Positions 51,724 to 59,746 of a stretch of DNA of 64,000 nucleotides are shown piece by piece. The notes below the pieces were generated by a model. That model did not search any database, was not told where the DNA came from, and worked only from the letters and a program-made list of their open reading frames with translations. Position numbers and translations under genes: made by a program. Origin of the DNA: Phormidesmis priestleyi ULC007 (GTDB lineage Bacteria > Cyanobacteriota > Cyanobacteriia > Leptolyngbyales > Leptolyngbyaceae); NCBI RefSeq assembly GCF_001895925.1, contig NZ_MPPI01000001.1, positions 381,715 to 445,714 on the forward strand, in the 5' to 3' direction. Numbering within the stretch: the stretch's first letter is position 1; each line of letters begins with the position of its first letter.

Positions 51724-52627
51724 CACGATCGTGTATAAGCAATTGCCCAAAAGCTGGCGCATTCATCAACAGCACTTGACTCCCTATCTGTTTTTGCTGC
51801 CCGCTTTGTTAATTTTAGGGCTGACGGTTTTCTATCCAGCACTACAGGCTTTTTATCTCAGCTTCACGCGCTATGACTTGATTGACCCACCCCAGTGGAT
51901 TGGTGTCGCCAACTTTCGTCGCTTGTGGGCTGATCCGATTTTTTGGCAAACGCTGCGAAATACTCTCCTTTATTTGGTTTGCGTTGTCCCAATTTTAGTG
52001 ACAGCTCCGTTAGGTCTAGCGATTTTAGTCAATCAAAAGCTGCGAGGAATTCGCTGGTTTCGAGTCGCGTATTATACACCAGTGATCATTTCAATGGTGG
52101 TTGCGGGCATTGCCTGGAAGTGGCTCTACGCCGATAACGGGTTGCTCAATCAGTTTCTAAAGCTGTCTAAGCTCTCAGCCGAAGGAATTCCGTGGCTAAC
52201 CAGTCCTGATTGGTCGATCTTTAGCGTCATGGTGGTGACGGTTTGGAAAGGATTAGGCTACTACATGGTGATCTATCTGGCGGGGTTACAGTCAATTCCA
52301 GAAGATCTCTATGAAGCAGCAGCGATCGACGGTTCTGATGGGTTTCGCAAACATTGGGATATCACCGTCCCATTGATGCGTCCTTACTTGCTTTTAGTGG
52401 CTGTGATCTCGGCGATCTCGGCCACTAAAGTCTTTGAAGAGATTTACATCATGACTCAGGGCGGCCCGCTCAATAGTTCTAAGACGATCGTCTATTACGT
52501 CTATGAGCAAGCCTTCCAGAGTTTAGAAATCAGCTATGCCTGCACGATCGGGCTGGTGATGTTTCTGATGATTCTCGCCCTCTCAATTTTGCGCTTAGGT
52601 GTGCAGCACTGGGAGCCAGGAGCCTAA
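51704..52627 (+). CDS. Sugar ABC transporter permease (MalF/UgpA type)
   Basis: 307 aa (ATG 51704) or 298 aa (GTG 51731). Six membrane helices; HLTPYLFLLPALLILGLTVF at the start is typical of type-I carbohydrate permeases, and the EAA loop EAAAIDGSDGFRKHWDITVP contacts the ATPase. AYYTPVIISMVVAGIAWKWL and IMTQGGPLNSSKTIVYYVYE also fit. No partner permease, binding protein or ATPase is adjacent, so the rest of the transporter must be elsewhere. Its stop overlaps the convergent hydrolase stop. Confidence 0.88.
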   Translation: MQTIGNSTIVYKQLPKSWRIHQQHLTPYLFLLPALLILGLTVFYPALQAFYLSFTRYDLIDPPQWIGVANFRRLWADPIFWQTLRNTLLYLVCVVPILVTAPLGLAILVNQKLRGIRWFRVAYYTPVIISMVVAGIAWKWLYADNGLLNQFLKLSKLSAEGIPWLTSPDWSIFSVMVVTVWKGLGYYMVIYLAGLQSIPEDLYEAAAIDGSDGFRKHWDITVPLMRPYLLLVAVISAISATKVFEEIYIMTQGGPLNSSKTIVYYVYEQAFQSLEISYACTIGLVMFLMILALSILRLGVQHWEPGA

Positions 52628-53520
52628 GTGTGATTGGCTACATCCGTTACCCAATTGAGAATTAACTCATTCACTTGATCGGGAACCTCATCGTGAGGGC
52701 AATGACCCGCATTCAGATAATATTCCGTTAGTCGAGGGTGATAGCTGCGAAACTTTTCACCGCGTTCTCGTGCATTGATCCAGGGATCGCCTTCACCCCA
52801 GAGCATTAAGAGCGGCTTGGTCAGTTGATTGAGCAACACATCCACTTTTTCGCCTTGGGGTGTGCGAAAGACAGACGCAAAAACTTTCTCAGCGCCGATG
52901 TCACACGACGGACGATAAATATCTTCGACTAGCTGATCGGTAATGGCACTTTGATCGAGATAAACCTTCTCTAAAGTCTTGCGAATCACCGATTTTTGTT
53001 TGATGTATTGAAATAGCAGGAAACTCGCCCAATCTTGCCGAAACAGGGTGGTCACAACTTCGCCCATCACCTTGCGAATGGGATCAGGTTTTGTAGTGCC
53101 CTGAAGGTCAGTAAAGGGGCCCGCACTATTGATCAGAATCAATCCTGCTGCCGATTCGGGACGCTGCGAAGCAACACAGAGAGCCGCATAGCCACCCAAT
53201 GAGTTGCCAGCTAAAACCGCAGGTCTTCCAATCACCTCAGTGATAAATTCGTGAAGCTGATCACGCCAAAGATCGCCACTGTATTCCCAGTCAGGTTTGC
53301 CCGATCGTCCGAATCCGAGCAAGTCAATCGCCCAGACTTCAAAATGTTGGCTCAACCCAATCACATTTTTTTTCCAGTGATCGGTTGATGCCCCAAACCC
53401 ATGAATGAGTAGCAGAGGCGGACGCTGCAAATCCTGTCCTGCTTTGACGTAATAAATGGGCTGCTGTCGCCAACTCCAATATTGACCCGGTACGGAAGTA
53501 ACTGTGGGCGCTACCTGCAT
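52624..53520 (-). CDS. Alpha/beta-fold hydrolase
   Basis: 298 aa. LLLIHGFGASTDHWKKNV (oxyanion region), VWAIDLLGFGRSGKP, VLAGNSLGGYAALCVAS (nucleophile Ser in GNSLGG), LLMLWGEGDPWI (acid) and NAGHCPHDEVPDQV (catalytic His) form a complete triad. Substrate unknown; proteins of this subgroup in cyanobacteria are often annotated as lipase, esterase or chlorophyll-related hydrolases. Ends tail-to-tail with the permease gene, stops overlapping by 4 nt. Confidence 0.85.
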   Translation of the reverse strand: MQVAPTVTSVPGQYWSWRQQPIYYVKAGQDLQRPPLLLIHGFGASTDHWKKNVIGLSQHFEVWAIDLLGFGRSGKPDWEYSGDLWRDQLHEFITEVIGRPAVLAGNSLGGYAALCVASQRPESAAGLILINSAGPFTDLQGTTKPDPIRKVMGEVVTTLFRQDWASFLLFQYIKQKSVIRKTLEKVYLDQSAITDQLVEDIYRPSCDIGAEKVFASVFRTPQGEKVDVLLNQLTKPLLMLWGEGDPWINARERGEKFRSYHPRLTEYYLNAGHCPHDEVPDQVNELILNWVTDVANHT

Positions 53521-53656
53521 GATCTAAAGATAAAAGCTATTTTTGCTATTGTAAACCATTGTAAAGCCTTTATGAGACGGATTTGTAGACGATCGACGGG
53601 CAGCGATCGCGCCTAAAAAATTCTCAAGCCCGATCGCTGCTTGCCAATACACCCTT

Positions 53657-54436
53657 CTAAGCCGCAACTTTCTCTAAAACCGAGTTGCTTTGTGAAGTCA
53701 AAGATGTCTCCATCTCCACGGGCGCACCCTCTTCGACCATTGATGCCATTTGACCACCTTTCTGAACGAAATTGGTCACCATCGCCAACATTGCATTGAC
53801 TTTGCGGGTGCGCCATTCATCGATCGCTTGCTCGGTTGCCGCCAATCCTAAATAACGCTCCATCGCTTCGCGTAAATAAGCCGCATGACCCGTTTCATCT
53901 TGAGCGATACTTGTCATTCCTTTCTTCAGATTGGCGCTATGAGATTCATCTTCTGGCAAGGTGTTTGCCATTCGCAGGAAATCCTTACTGGCATCTAACT
54001 CCAGAATATAAGTACTCGCAAAAAACACTGCCCACTCCATATTTTGAGGCTTGAGTTGCTCTTGAGAATAGCCCTGAAAATAAGCATCAAAAAACGGACT
54101 GCGTTTGCGCTCATCCAGTTTGCCATCGACCGTTTTTTGAGGCAGCTTTTTGAAATCAATGACGTGCTTATTGAGTTGTTTGAGCGCGTGAGCAAAAATT
54201 TGCCCATGCCGCCGCTCATCAGAAGCATGGCGATCGAGCCGTTCAGCTAACCAAGAATTTTCCTCAGCTTGAGCACGATCGCGCAGCGCTTCGAGAAACG
54301 GCACCGAGCCAGACTCTGCTAGTTGAAACCCAGCCAAAACATTGGGTCGGGTTTACAAATCTCTCAGGCTCCGAGCGGAAATAAATGCCACCGCTCCAGA
54401 CCCCGCTATGTGCAGAATTTGAGTTAAAAAGTTCAT
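53657..54436 (-). pseudogene. Ferritin-like protein gene with in-frame stop near the 5' end
   Basis: The main part (53657-54337) encodes a helical ferritin-like protein: AGFQLAESGSVPFLEALRDR, LDRHASDERRHGQIFAHALK, AVFFASTYILELDASKDFL and IAQDETGHAAYLREAMERYL, with E..ERRH and DE..H metal motifs. In the same frame upstream, ATG 54436 starts MNFLTQILHIAGSGAVAFIS then ARSLRDL, followed by TAA at 54353-54355 and TRPNVLAGFQ. Either the gene has a nonsense mutation at codon 28, or translation re-starts at an internal TTG (54337) with no Shine-Dalgarno. Not the same family member as the ferritin-like gene at 22 kb. Confidence 0.6.
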
Positions 54437-54601
54437 GAAGTTTTGTCAAGAGGCTGTTGAGTGCGATCGTAGCGCGCTTTTCAAAAAGAAATGAGGGTCA
54501 AATTATTTGGTCTGATTCCTTCACAATTCCTCCCTCCACATCTTTGAGAGAATTCTATACACTAAGAGAGGCGAAGAGCGAAATCATTTTTGGGGGTTCC
54601 G

Positions 54602-56161
54602 GTGCGCCTGTTTACGACTGTTGCGGCTTTGCGCTGCTACCTAGACCTCTGCCGAAGAAGTCAATCTTATTCAAATGACTTGAATAGCCTAGAAATTGGA
54701 CTCGTGCCAACGATGGGTGCTTTGCACACAGGGCATCTCAGTTTGATTCGGCGGGCTAGACAAGAAAATAGAAGCGTGGTGGTCACAATTTTTGTCAACC
54801 CCCTGCAATTCGGGCCCAATGAAGACTTTCAGCAATATCCTCGCACCCTAGAGCGAGACAAACAACTCTGTGAACAAGCTGGAGTCAATGTAATCTTTGC
54901 GCCAACGGCAGCAGAATTGGGCATCGATCGCCAGCACTCTGTTCAGGTAATTCCCCCAACGTTCATGACTTCTGGGCTGTGTGGTGCCTTTAGACCCGGA
55001 CACTTTGAAGGCGTGGCAACGATCGTGACTAAGCTTCTCAATCTAGTTCAGCCCGATCGTGCTTATTTTGGACGCAAAGATGCTCAACAACTGGCGATCA
55101 TTCAGCGTTTAGTGACCGATTTAAACTTACCCGTCGAAATTGTGCCGTGCGCGATCGTGCGAGAGCCAGATGGGTTGGCGTTGAGTTCGCGCAACCAATA
55201 TTTACGTGCAGAGGAGCGCCAGCAGGCAATCGCGCTTGATCAAGGACTTTCTCAAGCCGAGAAAGCTTTTCGATCGGGGGAGCGCTTGAGTGCTAACTTA
55301 ATTCAGGCAGTAAAGAAAGAACTGGAGAAGGTGCCAGCCATGAAGACCGAATATGTTGAGTTAGTTCATCCAATGACCCTTGCGCCTGTGGAAGTGGTTG
55401 AAGAAGCAGGGTTACTGGCGGTGGCTGCCCGCCTCGGTTCGACTCGGTTGATTGACAACGTTTTGCTGCGGACTCGTAAGCCGATTTTGGCGATCGACGG
55501 CCCGGCTGGGGCTGGAAAATCTACGGTTGCCCGTCGAGTTGCCGAGCAGCTAAACCTGTTTTATTTAGACACGGGAGCCATGTATCGCGCTCTGACGTGG
55601 CTAGTGTTGCAATCTGGAATTGCAGTGGATGACGAGCCAGCGATCGCAGAATTGGTCAGTCAAAGTCACATTGAGTTTAAAGATTACGAGTCAGATGCTC
55701 AACGCTCAAAGCGCATTTTTATCAACGATCGAGATGTCACTGAAGAGATTCGCGATGTAGACGTGACGGCGAATGTCTCGGCGATTTCTGCTCATGCGAT
55801 CGTGCGAAAGGTTCTAGTCAAACAACAACAACGCTATGGCAGCAGTGGCGGCATTGTGATCGAAGGTCGTGATATCGGAACTTGCGTCTTTCCTGATGCT
55901 GAAGTGAAAATCTTTTTAACGGCTTCGGTGCAAGAACGAGCCAGACGCAGACAGCAAGATCTCAAAAATCAGGGCAAAGGCGAGATCAGCTTAGACGAGT
56001 TAGAACAATCGATTTTTGAGCGCGATCGTAAAGACAGCACCCGTGCAATTTCGCCGCTTAGAAAGGCAGACGATGCGATCGAGATTCAAACTGATCATCT
56101 CAGTGTTGATGAAGTAGTGGGGGCGATCGTCCGACTCTACCTAGAAAAACTTGATCCTTAA
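54602..56161 (+). CDS. panC/cmk: Bifunctional pantoate-beta-alanine ligase / cytidylate kinase
   Basis: 519 aa from GTG 54602 (VRLFTTVAALRCYLDLC), with GGGGG 5-6 nt upstream. PanC half (~1-285): VPTMGALHTGHLSLIRRAR, VTIFVNPLQFGPNEDFQQYP, FEGVATIVTKLLNLVQPDRA, FGRKDAQQLAIIQRLV and LSSRNQYL. Cmk half (~290-519): AIDGPAGAGKSTVARRVAEQ, YLDTGAMYRALTWLVLQ, VIEGRDIGTCVFPDAEVKIF and DRKDSTRAISPLRKADDAIE. The fusion is conserved in cyanobacteria, linking pantothenate synthesis with CMP phosphorylation. The stop overlaps the stop of the convergent Uma2 pseudogene. Confidence 0.96.
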   Translation: MRLFTTVAALRCYLDLCRRSQSYSNDLNSLEIGLVPTMGALHTGHLSLIRRARQENRSVVVTIFVNPLQFGPNEDFQQYPRTLERDKQLCEQAGVNVIFAPTAAELGIDRQHSVQVIPPTFMTSGLCGAFRPGHFEGVATIVTKLLNLVQPDRAYFGRKDAQQLAIIQRLVTDLNLPVEIVPCAIVREPDGLALSSRNQYLRAEERQQAIALDQGLSQAEKAFRSGERLSANLIQAVKKELEKVPAMKTEYVELVHPMTLAPVEVVEEAGLLAVAARLGSTRLIDNVLLRTRKPILAIDGPAGAGKSTVARRVAEQLNLFYLDTGAMYRALTWLVLQSGIAVDDEPAIAELVSQSHIEFKDYESDAQRSKRIFINDRDVTEEIRDVDVTANVSAISAHAIVRKVLVKQQQRYGSSGGIVIEGRDIGTCVFPDAEVKIFLTASVQERARRRQQDLKNQGKGEISLDELEQSIFERDRKDSTRAISPLRKADDAIEIQTDHLSVDEVVGAIVRLYLEKLDP

Positions 56162-56893
56162 CAAAAAACTCGACTCAAATCTAAAACAAACCCCGGAAGC
56201 ACATTTTCACCTGAGAGTGTAATCGGAGACTGTAGAGTCTCAATGGGCTGCCCTTGACGATAGATTTTTGCGGCGTTGCTGAACGATGGTATGAATTGCC
56301 CTCATCCCCAACCCTTCTCCCCAAAGAGAAGGGAGCCAGAAGTCTTGTTCCCTCTCCCAAAAGGAGATGGCTAGGGTGAGGGTAAATCTAGCGGTTCATA
56401 CCTGGATTCAGCAACGCCAGATTTTTGCTTGCGGAGTTTGCGGATCAAGCAGCCAGCCTAACCGAACGCCATTCTCTAGATACTCCTGCATTTTCGCTTC
56501 TAGCATTTCTAACGAGTCTGTTCGTGAGCGTAGCTCGATCACAGAATCGGGCGCGATCGGGGCAAACCGTTCCTGTTGTTCGGATGTCAAGGCGTTCCAG
56601 CGATCGTTTAAAATTCAAGCGGCATCGGGGGAACGGTCTGCACCATTGGGCAATTTGAACCCCGTCGAAGAATCAAAACCAACGCCAGAACCATCCCGTT
56701 CAGCCCAAACTCCAAGCTGTGTAATCAGATTGAAGTTGCGTTTTCCGGTGCTGCTGCCTGTCGGTGGCATAATCACTAAATCTCCGGTTGCCGTGCGCTC
56801 AATGCGTAACTCTGGGTTGTTTTGACACAGTTGGAAGAACTGCTCATCGGTCAGGTCGATCGTGGGGCGCAAATTTACAACGAGTGCAGTCAT
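56158..56893 (-). pseudogene. Uma2-family (DUF820) gene inactivated by a stop codon and an insertion
   Basis: The 5' part (TDEQFFQLCQNNPELRIERT, ATGDLVIMPPTGSSTGKRNF) stops at a TGA where the family has Trp (SPDAA*ILNDRWNALTSE, same frame). The frame resumes (TSEQQERFAPIAPDSVIELR, LEAKMQEYLENGVRLGWLLD) until a 147-bp element at 56272-56418. Removing element plus one target duplication restores KIYRQGQPIETLQSPITLSG and ENVLPGFVLDLSRVF to a stop at 56158, 192 codons in all. Uma2 proteins have a PD-(D/E)XK nuclease-like fold and are abundant in cyanobacteria, function unknown. Confidence 0.93.
56272..56418. mobile_element. 147-bp MITE with 10-bp target duplication, carrying an internal palindromic repeat
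   Basis: Terminal repeats GGCGTTGCTGAA (56272-56283) and TTCAGCAACGCC (56407-56418), with similarity extending inward (GGTATGAA). Flanked by AGATTTTTGC at 56262-56271 and 56419-56428. Its interior (56299-56382) contains the CCCCAAAGAGAAGGGAGCC palindromic repeat also found alone at 19515-19590. A ~10-bp duplication is typical of IS4-like transposition, so mobilisation by such a transposase is possible. Confidence 0.92.
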
Positions 56894-56912
56894 AGTTTGT
56901 TTCGGTTTGACA

Positions 56913-57110
56913 TTACTTCAAAGCTTCGATAGTAACGACTCCACCCTCAATCGCTTCAATTTGAAGTTTAAATCCATACAGCAAACTCATTCCCATTAAT
57001 GGATCTGCTTCCGATTCTGCCACATCCACAACTTGGATCTGACCATCCCAAATAACAGTTGCACGGTACATTTCAAAGATGACTTCACTGCCATCGCCTA
57101 ACGTTCCACC
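56913..57110 (-). pseudogene. C-terminal remnant of a clan AA (retropepsin-like) aspartic protease
   Basis: The 66-codon open frame reads GTLGDGSEVIFEMYRATVIW, DGQIQVVDVAESEADPLMGM, SLLYGFKLQIEAIEGGVVTI, EALK. ADGS/GDGS...WDG...PLxGMxLLxGxxLxI is the second half of the small clan AA proteases. The catalytic DTG half is absent and a TGA bounds the frame upstream. It follows the small partner gene (57119-57394) by 8 nt, the usual two-gene order. Confidence 0.7.
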
Positions 57111-57118
57111 TCACTGCA

Positions 57119-57394
57119 TCATACTGATTTTTTCAGGCTCCGGGAACCGAAGCGATAGACTGCTCGATGTCCAATCCGAATCACCCAAGGTTGAGCATCG
57201 GGGTAGCATTCATAGAGTCGATCGATGGCTGCGATCGTATTCTCGGCAACTTCAAAGGCTCCGGTTTCGATGTCGATCGCGACGATTTTTCCGTGGTTGC
57301 CTGTCTCAACTTGAGAGCGCACCTGAGATTCATAGATCTCATCGCCGCGTCGAGCGAATTCCTCTTTGCTGTAGCGGGGTTGCCGAACTGTCAT
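57119..57394 (-). CDS. Small protein, usual partner of clan AA aspartic proteases
   Basis: 91 aa: RQPRYSKEEFARRGDEIYES, then VETGNHGKIVAIDIETGAFE and VIRIGHRAVYRFGSRSLKKS. Many cyanobacteria carry this gene immediately upstream of a small aspartic protease, an arrangement suggestive of a toxin-antitoxin-like unit. Here the protease partner is truncated, so the protein may be an orphan. Biochemical role unknown. Confidence 0.7.
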   Translation of the reverse strand: MTVRQPRYSKEEFARRGDEIYESQVRSQVETGNHGKIVAIDIETGAFEVAENTIAAIDRLYECYPDAQPWVIRIGHRAVYRFGSRSLKKSV

Positions 57395-57503
57395 AGGCTT
57401 AACCTCGTTTCAACTTTATCCATTGATTTTAACTTGGGTTACGGCTCGTCTGGCTTAAAGGCTATGTTAGGCGGCGTTTTTGCTCAGAGATTTAATCGCT
57501 TAA

Positions 57504-57917
57504 TCACTGAACTTGAATAACATCAAAAGTCTCCCGATTTCCAATACGATAGAACAGAAAGTCCGAATCGAGAGTGAGAATTTGCCGAGTACTTGTCTTC
57601 TCAGCCACTAGAACGAGTGAGGCATCTGCTAAGTCCATTGGTCGATCGCGATACTGCTCCATCAACTCCAACAAACGGCTGTAATCCCTCTCCTGAATTT
57701 CGTAAGTCATTAGAAGTTTGTCCAAAAGCAGTTTTCCTAATTGTTTTTGCATTGTCCACCCACCGCGATGAAGAGCCAAATACATAACTTCCGTCAGGCA
57801 AGACCAGGTTGTGAGGAGAGGAGGGGCAAGTTGCATCACTGCACTTCGGTAAGCTTTGTGTTGGGGTTGGGTGCGATCGACCAGACAGAGCAAGACCCCA
57901 GCATCGCAAAGAATCAT
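57504..57917 (-). CDS. PIN-domain ribonuclease toxin (VapC-like)
   Basis: 137 aa. PIN acidic residues are in place: ILCDAGVLLCLVD (D5), TTWSCLTEVMYLAL (E43), MDLADASLVLVAE (D95, D98) and ILTLDSDFLFYRI (D117). VapC toxins are Mg-dependent RNases cleaving tRNA or rRNA. The start overlaps the antitoxin stop by 4 nt (ATGA), so the pair is coupled. Confidence 0.88.
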   Translation of the reverse strand: MILCDAGVLLCLVDRTQPQHKAYRSAVMQLAPPLLTTWSCLTEVMYLALHRGGWTMQKQLGKLLLDKLLMTYEIQERDYSRLLELMEQYRDRPMDLADASLVLVAEKTSTRQILTLDSDFLFYRIGNRETFDVIQVQ

Positions 57918-58174
57918 AGCTCTAGACCCTGTTGCCGATATTTAGTTAGCAGGAGTTGCTGATAGTCGCTGACTGACTCGATTGGTGTGACTTCTAGACG
58001 ATCGACAGACTCAAACCATCGCATCCATGCTTCAGTAAGTTGGTCTTGAGGATTACCGATGGCTAGACTTTGCTGTTGTGTTTCGGTCAAAACGTCAATA
58101 AAGTCGCTGACTTGCTGCAAGAGCGGCTCAGGCAATTGCTGCAATTTGGCAATGGTAGCTTCGCGAGTCGTCAT
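57914..58174 (-). CDS. VapB-like antitoxin (DUF2281-type)
   Basis: 86 aa from ATG 58174 (AGAGG upstream); the frame's longer version lacks a ribosome-binding site. TTREATIAKLQQLPEPLLQQ, VSDFIDVLTETQQ, then WMRWFESVDRLEVTPIE and YQQLLLTKYRQQGLEL. The LPEPLLQEVxDFIDFL-like opening is common in antitoxins paired with PIN toxins. It presumably neutralises and autoregulates the downstream VapC-like gene. Confidence 0.8.
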   Translation of the reverse strand: MTTREATIAKLQQLPEPLLQQVSDFIDVLTETQQQSLAIGNPQDQLTEAWMRWFESVDRLEVTPIESVSDYQQLLLTKYRQQGLEL

Positions 58175-58217
58175 GAGAATAGCCTCTCCCAAAATCCTTT
58201 GCTTTTCTCTTATAGGT

Positions 58218-59588
58218 TTAACTAGGCGGTGCTTTCTGTGAATCAACATGCACTTTACTGCGTGACTGCTTTAACAACCAAACCATTGCAATTCCCGTTG
58301 TAGCCCCGAATATAGTTACACCTACAGTAAAACCTATGATTCCTAAAATTATTGTCAAAGTAATTCTATCTGACTCCGAACTTATATTAGGTGCTATGAC
58401 TAGGATCGCAGAGAATATAGCTACGCTTAAAGCCACGCCTATAGTTCCACCTACAGTAGTTGCGAAAATCCACCATCGAGCATCAGCAAACCGCTCTTTT
58501 AGGAAAAACCATTGCGCTAGTCCTAGTAAAGCAAACGTAAATGGAGTTCCAAATATAACAGCTAAAATGCTACCCATCGAATAATCAGTAGCATTTGAAA
58601 ATATCAGCGCGGCTAAAATCCTACCTAAAGCCCAACCAACTCCAGTTGCGAAAACCCATCTATTTGGTCTGGTAATTAATTTTCTCAGTACAAGCCATTG
58701 CGCCAAACCAACCAGAATTCCTCCTAAAAAACTTGCAAAAGCTCCTAAAGCTACTCCTAAAGTAGTTGAGAGAACCCATCGTCGCCAGAAAGAAGTACGT
58801 GTTGTGGGAATCAATACTGCAATTCTTCTTATCAATACTGGGAGCCATGTATGCCAGTTTACAGAAGTAGGCTCAAGAGAATGACGCGCCATTTCTCCTT
58901 CAAACGGAGTGTTATATAGTTGAGCATCATTCTCCGGAGGAGAAGTTTTCCGCTCCGGAAGGAGTACAGGTGATTGAGCCTGTAATTCTCCTAAATTCAA
59001 GCTGATAGATTCATCTTTATTTTTTACAAAAAGAACTGGGGTTAAGTGTTCTGGAATTCCCTCCAGTTGAATAGCATTACGACCTAATTCATAAGCAAAT
59101 TCAATTGATTCTCCAGCACCTAGAGCAGTGTAAAAGCCGACAGCAAATTCGATCGCCGCCCGATCGCCGATCGCCTGATTCATCCCAATCACATAATCAA
59201 TATGTTGAGCGATCGCCTTGGCTTGAAACTCTGAGTAACAGGCGTTCAAAACAACACATTCCACACGACTGGAGAAAAGTTTGAATAGACTGGCTAATGC
59301 GTCTGAATTAACCAGTTTAAGTTGTCCTGTCCCATCTTCAAACGCTAAACCATCTTTCCCCGTCCCATGACCTGTGAAATGTACAATCTGTGGCTTAAAG
59401 TCCAGCATTGCTTGCTGAATATCTCTAGTTCGGGTTGCTCCAGTTGAGTTGATGGGTACTTTGCCATATCCCACTAAACGCAGCCGTTCCTTAATTTCCC
59501 GTTCCTCTTCTTGTAAGCGCAAACTTACTGTCCCTTTGGGATTGGCAGCTAACAGCAAGATTGACTTCAAGGCAGCACTGTCATTCAT
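58218..59588 (-). CDS. CHAT-domain protease-like protein with C-terminal membrane domain
   Basis: 456 aa. The N-terminal CHAT (caspase-like) domain has the catalytic His in IVHFTGHGTGKDGLAF (H74) and Cys in VECVVLNACYSEFQAKAIA (C117), plus VIGMNQAIGDRAAIEFAVGF. After a ~60-residue linker, residues ~240-440 are about eight hydrophobic segments in repeating units (LGVALGAFASFLGGILVGLA, QWLVLRKLITRPNRWVFATG, VGWALGRILAALIFS). The design, a cytoplasmic caspase-like domain tethered to membrane, suggests a cell-death or signalling effector. No dedicated regulator is adjacent. Confidence 0.82.
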   Translation of the reverse strand: MNDSAALKSILLLAANPKGTVSLRLQEEEREIKERLRLVGYGKVPINSTGATRTRDIQQAMLDFKPQIVHFTGHGTGKDGLAFEDGTGQLKLVNSDALASLFKLFSSRVECVVLNACYSEFQAKAIAQHIDYVIGMNQAIGDRAAIEFAVGFYTALGAGESIEFAYELGRNAIQLEGIPEHLTPVLFVKNKDESISLNLGELQAQSPVLLPERKTSPPENDAQLYNTPFEGEMARHSLEPTSVNWHTWLPVLIRRIAVLIPTTRTSFWRRWVLSTTLGVALGAFASFLGGILVGLAQWLVLRKLITRPNRWVFATGVGWALGRILAALIFSNATDYSMGSILAVIFGTPFTFALLGLAQWFFLKERFADARWWIFATTVGGTIGVALSVAIFSAILVIAPNISSESDRITLTIILGIIGFTVGVTIFGATTGIAMVWLLKQSRSKVHVDSQKAPPS

Positions 59589-59689
59589 GAAAATTAGCAG
59601 GACAGCTCAACTTCATTCAATTGTATTTCAGAAAAGGGAATGGGCTACTGTGCCATTGTGTTTGGAAATATGCTTTTAGCGGTTTAAAT

Positions 59690-59719
59690 CAAAAAAGCCG
59701 TCAGCGATCGCTAACGGCT
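59690..59719 (-). terminator. Rho-independent terminator of glsF
   Basis: On the minus strand AGCCGTTAGCGATCGCTGAC then GGCT is an almost perfect 24-nt palindrome (59696-59719) built around a HIP1 site, followed by TTTTTTG. It lies 28 nt after the glsF stop. Confidence 0.85.
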
Positions 59720-59746
59720 CGAACTAACAGCTTTCCAATTTTGAGA

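Noticed and set aside
57096-57471. GCCTAAC (57096) and GTTAGGC (57465) considered as another integron cassette boundary pair
   Set aside because: The order and strand do not fit the gene between them, the distance is too long for one attC, and the first lies within protease-remnant codons.
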